From assembly GCF_900107455.1 (NCBI RefSeq), contig NZ_FNQB01000001.1:930001-994000 (forward strand): 64,000 nt of DNA. The letters are read 5' to 3'. The first letter of the stretch is position 1. Every line of letters starts with the position of its first letter. The notes below the pieces were generated by a model. The model ran no database searches, was not told where the DNA came from, and saw only the letters and a program-made list of their open reading frames with translations. This DNA comes from Asanoa ishikariensis. GTDB lineage: Bacteria > Actinomycetota > Actinomycetes > Mycobacteriales > Micromonosporaceae. The position numbers and the translations under genes are program-made. This document shows positions 8,021 through 16,444 of this stretch, one piece after another.

Positions 8021-9586
8021 ATGCCTGACGAACTGCTGTTGACCGGCGGCCTGGTGGTCGACGGCTCGGGCGGCCCCGCCGTCACCGCCGACGTGCTGGT
8101 GCGCGAAGGCCGGATCGCCGCGATCGGCTCCGGGCTCACCGCGGGCGAGGTTCGCGACGTCACCGGCCGCGTGATCTGCCCGGGTTTCGTCGACGTGCAC
8201 ACCCATTCCGACCTGACGCTGCTCTCTGATCCGCGCGCGCTGAGCAAGGTGCACCAGGGCGTGACCACCGAGGTCGTCGGCAACTGTGGCCTCGGCGTGG
8301 CGCCGTTGGCGTCCGGCGCGGACATCGGCCCGATCCGGCAGGCGGTCGGCTACCTCGACCTCGATCCTGACGTTGACTGGTCCTGGCCGGATCTCGGCGG
8401 CTATCTCGACGTGCTGGCCGCAGCCGGCCCGGGCATCAACGTCGCCACGCTGGTCGGGCATCTCGCGCTGCACGCCTCGGTGGTCGGCTTCACGGACCGG
8501 CCGGCCTCGCCTTCCGAGATCGACCGGATGTGCGGGCTGCTCGGCGACGCCTTCGACGCGGGTGCGGTCGGGCTGTCCACCGGGCTGGTCTACGCGCCGT
8601 TGCCCTACGTGCGCGACGCCGAACTGCTGGCCCTGGCGTCGCTGGTCGCCGACCGGGACCGGATCTTCACCTGGCACGTCCGGAACTACGACGACGACCT
8701 GCTCGACTCGGTGGCGCAGGCGGTCGCGGTCGCGCGGGCGACCGGCGCCCGCACCCAGATCTCGCACCTGGCCGCGGTCGGCCGCCGCAACTGGGGCGCG
8801 GTCCGGCGGGCACTCGACCTGGTCGACGCCGCCAACGCGGACGGCTGTGACGTCGGCGTCGACATCTACCCCTACCTGCACGGCAACGCACCCCTGTCGC
8901 AGTTGCTGCCCGCGCACGTCCAGGAGGGTGGCCCCTCGGTGTGGGGCCCCCGACTGCGTGACCCTGACGTGCGTGCCGAGGTCCGCGCCGCCTGGGTGGA
9001 CCGGCCGACCGGCTGGGACGAGCTGATGTTGAGCTGGACCAGCCGGCCGGCGCCGGACCCGGTGGTCGGGCGAACGATCGCGGACCTCGCGGCCTCGGCC
9101 GATCCCGCTGATGTCGTGCTCGACCTGCTCGCCGAGCTCGGCAACGGCGTGCTGATGACGGCCGGCGGGCGCAGCGAGGACGACCTGCGTGCCGTGCTCG
9201 GCCACCCGGCCGCGGTGGTCGCCTCGGACGGGCTCGCGCTCGACCCGAGCGGCGTGACCGGGGCTGGCGTGCCGCACCCGCGCAGCTACGGCACGTTTCC
9301 GCGCTACCTGCGCTCGTACGCCGCCGATCTGCCCGATGCGGTGCGGCGCTGCACCTCGGCGCCGGCGGCCCGCGTCGGGCTGCGCGACCGAGGTTGGCTG
9401 CGCCCGGGCGCGCCGGCCGATGTCGTGGTCTTCGACCCCGCGCGGTTGATCGACCGGGCCACCTTCACCGATCCGCACCAGTTCGCCGCCGGCATCGACC
9501 TCGTGCTCGTCAACGGCGTGGTCACCGTCGACGGGGGAGAGCACACCGGCCAGCGGGCCGGGAGCGTCTTGAAAGGGTCAGCATGA
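8021..9586 (+). CDS. N-acyl-D-amino-acid deacylase (D-aminoacylase) family amidohydrolase
   Basis: A 521-residue metal-dependent hydrolase predicted to release D-amino acids from N-acyl-D-amino acids. The HxH metal motif is in GFVDVHTHSDLTLL, the cysteine loop typical of D-aminoacylases is in GNCGLGVAPL, and the catalytic Asp is in VASDGLALDPSG. Length matches D-aminoacylases (about 480-530). Starts further upstream would run through the divergent promoter. No Shine-Dalgarno sequence precedes ATG 8021 and the intergenic space is tiny, so the message may be leaderless. It overlaps the next gene by 4 nt (ATGA). Confidence 0.9.
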   Translation: MPDELLLTGGLVVDGSGGPAVTADVLVREGRIAAIGSGLTAGEVRDVTGRVICPGFVDVHTHSDLTLLSDPRALSKVHQGVTTEVVGNCGLGVAPLASGADIGPIRQAVGYLDLDPDVDWSWPDLGGYLDVLAAAGPGINVATLVGHLALHASVVGFTDRPASPSEIDRMCGLLGDAFDAGAVGLSTGLVYAPLPYVRDAELLALASLVADRDRIFTWHVRNYDDDLLDSVAQAVAVARATGARTQISHLAAVGRRNWGAVRRALDLVDAANADGCDVGVDIYPYLHGNAPLSQLLPAHVQEGGPSVWGPRLRDPDVRAEVRAAWVDRPTGWDELMLSWTSRPAPDPVVGRTIADLAASADPADVVLDLLAELGNGVLMTAGGRSEDDLRAVLGHPAAVVASDGLALDPSGVTGAGVPHPRSYGTFPRYLRSYAADLPDAVRRCTSAPAARVGLRDRGWLRPGAPADVVVFDPARLIDRATFTDPHQFAAGIDLVLVNGVVTVDGGEHTGQRAGSVLKGSA

Positions 9587-10416
9587 TCGACGTACACACC
9601 CACTGTCATCTCGCCGAACACTGGGGTTGCGAGTGGCATCGCAACTGGCAGCCCGTCTACGGCCACGAGTACGCGAACCGCACCCCCGAGCAGTACGACG
9701 AGGCGATGGCCGCGGCCGGCGTCGACCTGGCGTTCGTGTTCGGCATGCGGGCCACCCGGGCCGGCGTGATCACCCCGAACGAGTACGTCGAGCAGTTCTG
9801 TGCTGACACCTCGACCAACACGATCGGCTTCATGGCGCTCGACCTCTCCGACGCCGACGTCATGGACCAGCTCGCCGACGGCATCGCCCGCGGCCTGCGC
9901 GGCGTCAAGCTCTACCCGGTGCTGGCCCACTTCGACCCGCGCGACGAGGCACACGACCCGTTCTTCCGGGCGGCCACGGAGGCTGGGCTGATCGTGCTCT
10001 GGCACATGGGCACCACCCCGAGCCCCGAAGGGCGGCTGGAACTGACGAACCCGCTGCTGGTCGACGACGTGGCCCGGCGGCATCCCGACCTCAAGCAGAT
10101 CATCGCCCACCTGGGCCACCCGTGGCAGCGCGAGACGATCGTGGTGCTGCGCAAGGCGCGCAACGTGTTCGGCGACGTGTCCGCGTCGTGGGCCCGGCCC
10201 TTGGACGGCTTCATGGCGCTGGTACGCGCGCAGGAGTGGGGCGTCACGCAGAAGCTGCTGTTCGGCTCCGATTATCCGATGTGGACTCCGGCCGAAGCGG
10301 TCGCCGGGCTGCGTTCCCTGGCCGAGATGCGGCCTTCCGGCCTGCCGGCGATCAAGCCTGAGACGCTCGAATGGCTGCTCGACGGCGACCCGCGCGCGGC
10401 GCTGGGGCTGGCATGA
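9583..10416 (+). CDS. Amidohydrolase-2 family metal-dependent hydrolase
   Basis: A 277-residue TIM-barrel hydrolase of the amidohydrolase-related family. It begins with the metal motif MIDVHTHCHLAEHWG, continues with GVKLYPVLAHFDPRD and IIAHLGHPW, and ends with LLFGSDYPMW, where the Asp is the usual catalytic residue. Such enzymes catalyse hydrolysis or decarboxylation of small ring or carboxylated compounds. ATG 9583 overlaps the stop of the deacylase gene. Coupling to a deacylase and a PLP lyase suggests it acts on the same substrate chain; the reaction cannot be read from sequence. Confidence 0.88.
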   Translation: MIDVHTHCHLAEHWGCEWHRNWQPVYGHEYANRTPEQYDEAMAAAGVDLAFVFGMRATRAGVITPNEYVEQFCADTSTNTIGFMALDLSDADVMDQLADGIARGLRGVKLYPVLAHFDPRDEAHDPFFRAATEAGLIVLWHMGTTPSPEGRLELTNPLLVDDVARRHPDLKQIIAHLGHPWQRETIVVLRKARNVFGDVSASWARPLDGFMALVRAQEWGVTQKLLFGSDYPMWTPAEAVAGLRSLAEMRPSGLPAIKPETLEWLLDGDPRAALGLA

Positions 10417-11492
10417 TCCCGCTCGCCGCGCTGCCGACCCCCGCGCTGCTGGTCGACCTCGACCGGCTGGAGCGCAACATCGCCGCCATGGCCGGAGCGT
10501 TCGCGGCCGCCGGTGTCGCGCTGCGCCCGCACATCAAGACCTCCAAGTGCTGGGAGGTCGCCCGCCGCCAGCTCGCCGCCGGCGCGATCGGCTTCACCTG
10601 CTCGACCGCGGCGGAGGTGGCCTGGCTCCAGTCGCGCGGCGTCGGCGACCTGCTGTGGGCACACGTCCCGATCGGGCCGCGCAAGGTGGCCTTCGTCGTC
10701 GACGCGATCGCCCAGCACGGCGGCGGGCTGACCGTCTCGCTGGACTCGGTCGAGGCGGCGCGGCCGCTGTCGCGCGCGGCCGCTGCCGCGGCCGTCACCG
10801 TGCCGTTCGTGCTCGAGGTCAACACCGGGCACGCCCGGCTGGGCGTCGAGCCTTCGTCGGCGGTCGCGACGGCTACCGCGATCGCGTCGCTGCCGGGTCT
10901 GCGGCTGCGCGGCGTGCTGACCCACGAGGGGCACATTTCCGCGCTGGCCGACCGCTCGGCTCTGGAACAGGCCGGCGGGGCGGCGGGTGCGCTGCTGGTG
11001 TCGGTCGCCGACGCGCTGCGTACCGCCGGATTTCCGATCGAGGTCGTCTCCGTCGGCTCGACGCCCGGTGCCACGTCGACGCCGTTCGTGCCCGGGGTGA
11101 CCGAGGGCCGGCCCGGCACCTACGTCTACTACGACGCGAACCAGACCCGGCTCGGTAGCTGCACGCTCGACCAGTGCGCGCAGACCGTGCTCGCCACCGT
11201 GGCGTCCGTGCAGCGCGCCGGCCGGCCGATCATCGACGCCGGCATCAAGGCGATGAGCTCCGACGCGATCGCGGCCGCGGGCGGGGTGGGCCTGGTGCTC
11301 GACCGGCCGGACGTCACCTTCCCGGAGGCCAACGAGGAGCACGGGTTCCTGCTCGGTAGCGGCTTGGCCGTCGGTGACCTGGTGCGGCTGGTGCCCAACC
11401 ACGCCTGCGGCACGACCAACATGTGGAGCCACCTGTACGCGGTGCGCGGCGACATGGCGGTCGAGCGGTGGGAAATCTCGGCCCGCTACTGA
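10413..11492 (+). CDS. D-threonine aldolase / D-serine dehydratase-like PLP enzyme (fold III)
   Basis: A 359-residue PLP enzyme with an alanine-racemase-type barrel and a C-terminal D-serine-dehydratase-like domain. The PLP lysine lies in RPHIKTSK, and the metal site HxC of DSD/D-threonine aldolase is intact in PNHACGTTNMW. Members cleave D-threonine, D-serine or D-3-hydroxyaspartate. Enamine products of such dehydratases are the classic substrates of RidA, whose gene is in this cluster. It starts in a 4-nt overlap with the amidohydrolase gene. Substrate choice (aldolase versus dehydratase) is not decidable here. Confidence 0.87.
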   Translation: MIPLAALPTPALLVDLDRLERNIAAMAGAFAAAGVALRPHIKTSKCWEVARRQLAAGAIGFTCSTAAEVAWLQSRGVGDLLWAHVPIGPRKVAFVVDAIAQHGGGLTVSLDSVEAARPLSRAAAAAAVTVPFVLEVNTGHARLGVEPSSAVATATAIASLPGLRLRGVLTHEGHISALADRSALEQAGGAAGALLVSVADALRTAGFPIEVVSVGSTPGATSTPFVPGVTEGRPGTYVYYDANQTRLGSCTLDQCAQTVLATVASVQRAGRPIIDAGIKAMSSDAIAAAGGVGLVLDRPDVTFPEANEEHGFLLGSGLAVGDLVRLVPNHACGTTNMWSHLYAVRGDMAVERWEISARY

Positions 11493-11498
11493 TTGACA

Positions 11499-11513
11499 TG
11501 GAACGACGTTTCA
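11499..11513. promoter_or_regulatory. Predicted IclR-type operator 2
   Basis: TGGAACGACGTTTCA repeats the palindrome found at 7994-8008 with a single mismatch in the right arm. It lies 7 nt after the stop of the PLP-enzyme gene and 16 nt before the PIG-L start, suggesting an internal promoter under the same regulator. Confidence 0.62.
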
Positions 11514-11529
11514 CGTTCGCTGGACAACC

Positions 11530-12372
11530 ATGAAGGTCATGACCATCTACGCCCACCCGGCGGACACCATCACGAACTGCGGCGGCACCCTGGCCCGGCA
11601 CGCGGCCGCGGGTGACGAAGTGGTTGCGCTGATCCTCACTCACGGCGGCCGGATGCACGCCAACCGGTACGCGGAGGAATGGCGTAAAGAGAGCCCGGAC
11701 GAGGCGATCGTCTCCGCCGACCTGGAGGCGATCGCGGCACACAAGAAGGACGAGCTGAAGCGCGCCGCGGAGATCGTCGGTATCTCCCGGGTGATCACGC
11801 TCGACCTCGACGACCACTACGCCGCCCTCCAGGAAGCGGTCGTCGACCAGATCGCCGAGCAGCTCGCGATCGAGCGCCCCGACGTGGTCATCTGTGACTA
11901 CCCGGTCAATCCGGTGATGGCCGCCAACATGCACACGGTCGCGACGGTGAGCGTGCTGGCCGCCCTCGGCCGTGCGGGCATGTTCCTGCGCAACCTCGAC
12001 GGCAAGTCAGAGTTCCACGTCAAGCAGGTCTTCTTCACCTCGCTGCCGGTGATGGCCGGTGACGGGCTGAGCCTGTACGGGTTGCGCAACGACGTCTACA
12101 TCGACATCACGGACGTGGTCGGCAAGAAGGTCGCGGCGATGGACTGCTTCGACAGCCAGGGCTACTCGGGGTTGTTCGCCCGCAAGCTGATCGAGGCCAA
12201 CAACGGCGAGAGCGGCCGGGTGGCGGGGGTCAACTTCGCCGAGGCGTTCTACCGCATGAACAACGAGACCCACACGCTGCTGCCGGTCACCGAGGCCGCG
12301 CGCGGCGACGACGTGCTGACCCGGCACATCACGTACAGCACGATCGACCTGCGGGCGACGTACCCGATCTGA
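11530..12372 (+). CDS. PIG-L/LmbE-family deacetylase homologue with altered catalytic motif
   Basis: A 280-residue protein of the PIG-L fold (N-acetylglucosaminyl de-N-acetylases, MshB, Mca). The N-terminal motif reads HPADTITNCGGT, where active family members have HPDDxExxxGGT. The zinc ligands His and second Asp are kept, but the position of the general base (Asp15 in MshB) is Ala and the following Glu is Thr. The downstream N-x-x-H segment is present (AANMHTVA). It may therefore hydrolyse poorly, use another base, or catalyse a different reaction. An IclR-like box lies directly upstream and a HisD-like gene follows after 20 nt. No clear ribosome-binding site precedes ATG 11530. Confidence 0.83.
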   Translation: MKVMTIYAHPADTITNCGGTLARHAAAGDEVVALILTHGGRMHANRYAEEWRKESPDEAIVSADLEAIAAHKKDELKRAAEIVGISRVITLDLDDHYAALQEAVVDQIAEQLAIERPDVVICDYPVNPVMAANMHTVATVSVLAALGRAGMFLRNLDGKSEFHVKQVFFTSLPVMAGDGLSLYGLRNDVYIDITDVVGKKVAAMDCFDSQGYSGLFARKLIEANNGESGRVAGVNFAEAFYRMNNETHTLLPVTEAARGDDVLTRHITYSTIDLRATYPI

Positions 12373-12392
12373 CTTTCTGGAGGTTTCTGGTC

Positions 12393-13715
12393 ATGGCGGC
12401 GCGATATCTGAAGTCGGCTCCGGCGGCGGCCCACGACGACGCGCAGTCGCGCGGGGTGCGGGAGACGGTGGCGACGGTGATCGCCGACGTGCGGTCGCGC
12501 GGTGACGCCGCGGTCCGGGAGTACTCGGAGAAGTTCGACAACTGGTCGCCTTCGTCGTTTCGCCTGTCTCCCGAGGAGATCGAGCGGATCGTGGCGACTG
12601 TGCCCGCACAGGCCATCGCGGACATCAAGACGGTGCAGGCGCGGGTACGCGACTTCGCGCAACGGCAGAAGGACTCGCTGCGCGACTTCGAGGACGAGGT
12701 CTCGCCGGGTGTGTTCCTCGGTCAGAAGAACATCCCCGTCACGGCGGCCGGCGCGTACGTGCCCGGCGGCCGCTACCCGCTGGTGGCGTCGGCGCACATG
12801 ACCGTGGTGACCGCGAAGGTCGCGGGCGTCTCGCGCGTCACCTCGTGCACGCCGCCGATCCGGGGCGAGATCCCGGCGGCGACGGTCGCGGCGCTGCACC
12901 TGGCCGGCGCCGACGAGATCTACCTGCTCGGCGGCACCCAGGCGGTGGCGGCGATGGCGCTGGGCACCGAGACGATCGGCAAGGTCGACCTGCTGGCCGG
13001 CCCGGGCAACGCCTACGTCGCCGAGGCCAAGCGCCAGCTCTTCGGTGAGGTCGGCATCGACCTGTTCGCCGGGCCGACCGAGATCCTGGTCATCGCGGAC
13101 GGCGCGGCCGACCCCTTCGTGGTCGCGGTCGACCTGCTCAGCCAGGCCGAACACGGCCCGGACTCGCCGGCCATCCTGATCACCGACTCCGAGCCGCTGG
13201 CCCGTCGGGTGCTGGAGCTGATCGAGGAGATCCTGCCCGGCATGCCCACCCGTGACTTCGCCGCGCCGGCCTGGCGCGACCACGGCGAGGTGGCCGTGGT
13301 CGCCGATCTGGCGGAGGCGTTCGCGCTGGCCGACTCGTACGCCTCGGAGCACGTGCAGGTTTTGACCGAGTCACCCCGCGACGCGCTGACCGCGATGCGG
13401 AACTACGGCGCGCTGTTCCTCGGTGAGGGCACCTGTGTGTCCTATGGGGACAAGGTGATCGGCACGAACCACACGCTGCCGACCCGGGGCGCGGCCCGCT
13501 ACACGGGCGGTCTGTGGGTGGGCAAGTACCTCAAGACGGTCACGTACCAGGAGGTCACCAGCCGGGAGGCCAGCGTCGAACTGGGCCGCCTGTGCGGCCG
13601 CGCGGCGCGGGTGGAGCTCTTCGAAGGCCACGCCCGATCCGGCGACGTGCGGGCGCACAAGTACGCCGGCGACCCGCTGCCCTGGGCTCCTACGGGATCG
13701 GGTGTGTCTGGTTGA
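12393..13715 (+). CDS. HisD-like (histidinol dehydrogenase superfamily) NAD-dependent alcohol dehydrogenase
   Basis: A 440-residue enzyme of the histidinol dehydrogenase fold, which oxidises an alcohol to a carboxylate in two NAD+-dependent steps with bound zinc. The zinc ligands appear in LLSQAEHGPDSPA and FEGHARSGD, and the acid/base pair Glu-His in ASEHVQVLTES. No other histidine genes are nearby, and catabolic relatives such as sulfopropanediol dehydrogenase use this fold, so a non-histidine substrate is likely. GGAGG precedes the ATG. Its 3' end overlaps by 26 bp the convergent membrane-protein gene. Confidence 0.87.
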   Translation: MAARYLKSAPAAAHDDAQSRGVRETVATVIADVRSRGDAAVREYSEKFDNWSPSSFRLSPEEIERIVATVPAQAIADIKTVQARVRDFAQRQKDSLRDFEDEVSPGVFLGQKNIPVTAAGAYVPGGRYPLVASAHMTVVTAKVAGVSRVTSCTPPIRGEIPAATVAALHLAGADEIYLLGGTQAVAAMALGTETIGKVDLLAGPGNAYVAEAKRQLFGEVGIDLFAGPTEILVIADGAADPFVVAVDLLSQAEHGPDSPAILITDSEPLARRVLELIEEILPGMPTRDFAAPAWRDHGEVAVVADLAEAFALADSYASEHVQVLTESPRDALTAMRNYGALFLGEGTCVSYGDKVIGTNHTLPTRGAARYTGGLWVGKYLKTVTYQEVTSREASVELGRLCGRAARVELFEGHARSGDVRAHKYAGDPLPWAPTGSGVSG

Positions 13716-14595
13716 GGTCCCACTCGTAATGCCGCCCGGCGGGCTTCTCGTCCCGCCACACGATGACCCATTCCTCGGTGCGCTCGTCGCGGGCCGGTTC
13801 GTCGAGCTCGCCGTACCCTCGTCGCTCTTTGACACTCGGTGGCTGGTCGCTGCGCGGGAAGACGAACCGGACCACGAACGAGGTCAGCGCCGAGGGAGCG
13901 CCGTTGGCCGTGGGGAGGCGGTCGTCCCAGCCGAGCCGGTCCCAGCCGCGTTCGCGCAGCGGCCGCCACAGACCCTTGGGGTGGTACTCCACCTCCCACC
14001 GGGTCTCGTGGGTCAGAGCCGGGTCGAAGACGAGCCAGACGCGCAGCAGCCCGATCCGCTCGCGGAGCGGCAGCGGGGTGATGCTGCCGGCGCCGTCGCG
14101 AAGCTCGGCCTTGAAGTCGATCTCCTCCAGCCGGACCACGCGCTCGTCGTCGGAGGGGATGATCGGCCGCATGGTCAGGTGGGTGACCCGGGGATTGGGT
14201 GTCGTCTGCCGTTTCTCGACGATCAGGTCGCTGTCGTCGTCGGTGCCGACTGTGACGGTGACCTCGAGCGTCTCGCGGAACAGTGGCGTCTCGCGGTCAC
14301 TGATCCGCTCGATGGCGTCCCGGTAGCGTTGATGGCCGGCCTGGTGCATGTCGAGTAGCTGGGTGACCTTCTCGAGCTCGGTGCGGAGCCGCTTGACGTG
14401 GGCGCGGAAGTACACGAGCCAGAGCCGCGCGGCGAGGTAGAGCACGCACGAGATCAGCACGGCCCGCAGGATGATCCGGGCGACGCCGGCGGGGAAGTCC
14501 GCGAGCTGCGCGATGCCGGACGCCAGGCCGACGACGACCACGGTGTAGTTCAGGACCCGTAGGACGAGCCCCTTGACCTCGGTCGGCATGCGCAC
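13690..14595 (-). CDS. Membrane-anchored protein of unknown function
   Basis: About 300 residues. Two hydrophobic segments lie near the N terminus (roughly residues 9-32 and 38-60), followed by a long soluble domain of mixed charge with no motif I recognise. It starts at GTG 14595 or at ATG 14589, two codons later. The soluble part includes a short coiled segment rich in Arg/Glu after the second membrane helix. Its last 26 bp overlap the convergent HisD-like gene, which argues for real coding sequence on both strands. No function is proposed. Confidence 0.7.
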   Translation of the reverse strand: MRMPTEVKGLVLRVLNYTVVVVGLASGIAQLADFPAGVARIILRAVLISCVLYLAARLWLVYFRAHVKRLRTELEKVTQLLDMHQAGHQRYRDAIERISDRETPLFRETLEVTVTVGTDDDSDLIVEKRQTTPNPRVTHLTMRPIIPSDDERVVRLEEIDFKAELRDGAGSITPLPLRERIGLLRVWLVFDPALTHETRWEVEYHPKGLWRPLRERGWDRLGWDDRLPTANGAPSALTSFVVRFVFPRSDQPPSVKERRGYGELDEPARDERTEEWVIVWRDEKPAGRHYEWDLNQTHPIP

Positions 14596-14825
14596 TGTCG
14601 GTTCATCCCCGTGGATCGGCTGGTCGTCTCAGCTTTCCAAAACAGGGCAAAGTCGACCAACCCCCGAACGGGCGACCGCGCCCGAACGGGCTCGCCCGAC
14701 CGGCGCGTAACGATCGACCGGGTACTGACCGGGTGAATGCCGGCGGGTGCCTATTGCCCCGCCGTGACGGCGAACGCATGCTGTGGTGAGCCTGCGATCG
14801 CCATTGATCAATGTGGAGGGACTTC

Positions 14826-15005
14826 GTGCCGACCCGGTTACCGCACTTGCGCTTCGTGCTCCCTCGCCCCGAGCTGACCGACGGGACAGGTGGTGACGGC
14901 GGCAACCGGTGGGCGCTGACGAGCAACCCGTCGGCCTTGCTGGCGGCGTCACTGACCGTGTCGGCGCTGCTGGTCGCGCTGTTGACGGCCGGGTTGCGGT
15001 TCTAG
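14826..15005 (+). CDS. Small single-span membrane protein (hypothetical)
   Basis: A 59-residue reading frame with high G+C at third positions and a good ribosome-binding site (GGAGGG, 5 nt before GTG 14826). An upstream in-frame ATG at 14811 lacks such a site and contains the GGAGGG itself. The protein has an Arg/Pro-rich N terminus, a Gly/Asp linker and a C-terminal hydrophobic helix SALLAASLTVSALLVALL ending in GLRF. It could be a C-tail-anchored peptide. Short length makes the call tentative; the 230 bp on either side show no other gene. Confidence 0.45.
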   Translation: MPTRLPHLRFVLPRPELTDGTGGDGGNRWALTSNPSALLAASLTVSALLVALLTAGLRF

Positions 15006-15232
15006 CGTCGGGTCCCGCCGTCGCCGCCGCGCCGGTGGCAGGTGCTGATCCCGATCCTCATTCGCGTCCCCTTCGACGTCGGTGCGCTCGTTGCTACAAC
15101 GGCGTACCCGCCGGGTCGGTGATTGCCGCCCACGGCCGAACCCACGACTCGCAGCTTAGCGAGCGTTGAGCCCCGGTTCGTCCGTTCCGCCCACCTGGTG
15201 TCACCCGCGCGCGGTGCGTTTCGCACACCTGT

Positions 15233-15679
15233 CTAGAAGTCCCCGTCGGCGACCTGGCAGACGGTCAGCTTGAAGACCGTGCGCCACATGCGGACCACGC
15301 TGTCGCGGTCGTCGATGACGAACGCGACCTCGTAGCGGGGCGCGACGAAGCGGCGGTAGAGGTCGGCCTTGGTCTTGTGGTCCGGGCGGTCGTCGTGGTC
15401 GGCCCGCAGGAACAGGTCGTCGAACTCGATGCCCTGCGCGTCGAGCCACATCTCGGTCTGCTGGCGGCACTGTTCCTTTCGCCCGGACATCACGACGATC
15501 CGATGCCGGCCGGCGGCCGAGACCGTCTGGACAAGCTCGATCACGGCCGGGTTCGGTTGGTCCTCACCGACCCGGCTCCAGTCGTAGGGCGAGCGCTTGC
15601 CACGGATGGCCAGCGTGCCGTCGACGTCGACCAGCACGGCCCGCTGTCGTCTGGTCACGGGCGGGTCGATCGAGGTCAT
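15233..15679 (-). CDS. HAD-superfamily phosphatase, PNKP C-terminal-like
   Basis: A 148-residue HAD phosphatase. Motif I is VLVDVDGTLA, motif II falls in RIVVMSGRKEQCR and the acidic motif IV in FVIDDRDSVV. Together with the conserved YDW after motif I this matches the polynucleotide kinase 3'-phosphatase-like group found as stand-alone proteins in actinomycetes, phages and RNA-repair loci. The likely reaction is removal of a phosphate from a polynucleotide 3' end, but only the fold is certain. ATG 15679 is preferred over the upstream in-frame ATG because the conserved domain begins shortly after it. Confidence 0.8.
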   Translation of the reverse strand: MTSIDPPVTRRQRAVLVDVDGTLAIRGKRSPYDWSRVGEDQPNPAVIELVQTVSAAGRHRIVVMSGRKEQCRQQTEMWLDAQGIEFDDLFLRADHDDRPDHKTKADLYRRFVAPRYEVAFVIDDRDSVVRMWRTVFKLTVCQVADGDF

Positions 15680-15721
15680 CCCATGATGATCGCTGGCGGA
15701 ATGCCGCGCAGCCAAGGCGGT

Positions 15722-16444
15722 TTAGGTCAGGGCCACCTGCCCGACGATCGGCAGGGTCGGGGTCGGTGAACCGCCCTCGGGCTCGATGGTGGCCGCGAAC
15801 ACGTCGGCCGACGCCGTGCCCTGGATCAGGCGGGTCGCCGTCGTGGTGCCCACCGGTAGGACGCCGGCGTTGGTCGGGGTGGTGCCGTCGAGCATCCATA
15901 GCTGGTAGGTGCGGTCGGTGCCGGCCGGCCGGTCGGCCGTCATCGTCAGGACGGCCTCGCCGCGGGCCGCCGAGGCGACCACCGTGAGGCGCACGCCGCT
16001 GGTGGACCCGGCCGAGCGGAGGACCGCGTCGGGCGCCGACAGGACATCGGTGACGCGGGCGGACTCGGCCTGGGCTGTGGTGCGTTGCTGGTCGAGTCGG
16101 CGTTCCTGGACCACGAAGGTGCCGGTCGCCGCCACCGCGGCCAGCACGACGGCCGCGGCCACCGTGAACAGGCGGCGGTTGCGTTGCGGGCGCACCGGTC
16201 TGGCCGGGGTCGGCGCGTCCTGGCGGGTGCGGGAGACCTCGGCGAAGACCCGGTCGCGCAGCGCGGGCGGTGGCACCGACCAAGCGCCGTCGGCCAGCCG
16301 GGCCGCCGTCTCCTGGAGCTCGGCCACCTCGATCGCGCAGGTCGCGCAGCCCGCCAGGTGGCGGCGGAAGGTGGCGCGCTCGATGTCGGTCAGCGCGTCG
16401 AGCACGTAGGCACCGGACAGCGCGTGCACGTCGCCATTCGTCAT
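15722..16444 (-). CDS. RskA-like anti-sigma factor
   Basis: A 240-residue single-pass protein. Residues 1-60 form a zinc-associated anti-sigma domain with the H-x3-C-x2-C motif (HLAGCATC). One transmembrane helix follows at about 94-114 (FTVAAAVVLAAVAATGTFVV), and the C-terminal extracytoplasmic part resembles the RskA domain (YQLWMLDG, AGVLPVG). It overlaps the sigma gene by 4 nt. It should bind and inactivate the ECF sigma factor until proteolysed in the membrane. The partner is almost certainly the adjacent gene. Confidence 0.9.
   Translation of the reverse strand: MTNGDVHALSGAYVLDALTDIERATFRRHLAGCATCAIEVAELQETAARLADGAWSVPPPALRDRVFAEVSRTRQDAPTPARPVRPQRNRRLFTVAAAVVLAAVAATGTFVVQERRLDQQRTTAQAESARVTDVLSAPDAVLRSAGSTSGVRLTVVASAARGEAVLTMTADRPAGTDRTYQLWMLDGTTPTNAGVLPVGTTTATRLIQGTASADVFAATIEPEGGSPTPTLPIVGQVALT

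Noticed and set aside
6701-9544. A 947-codon open frame on the minus strand through the IclR, ridA and deacylase genes
   Set aside because: Its product is low-complexity Arg/Gly/Asp/Val sequence without motifs; the other strand holds well-supported genes. It is a GC-bias shadow.
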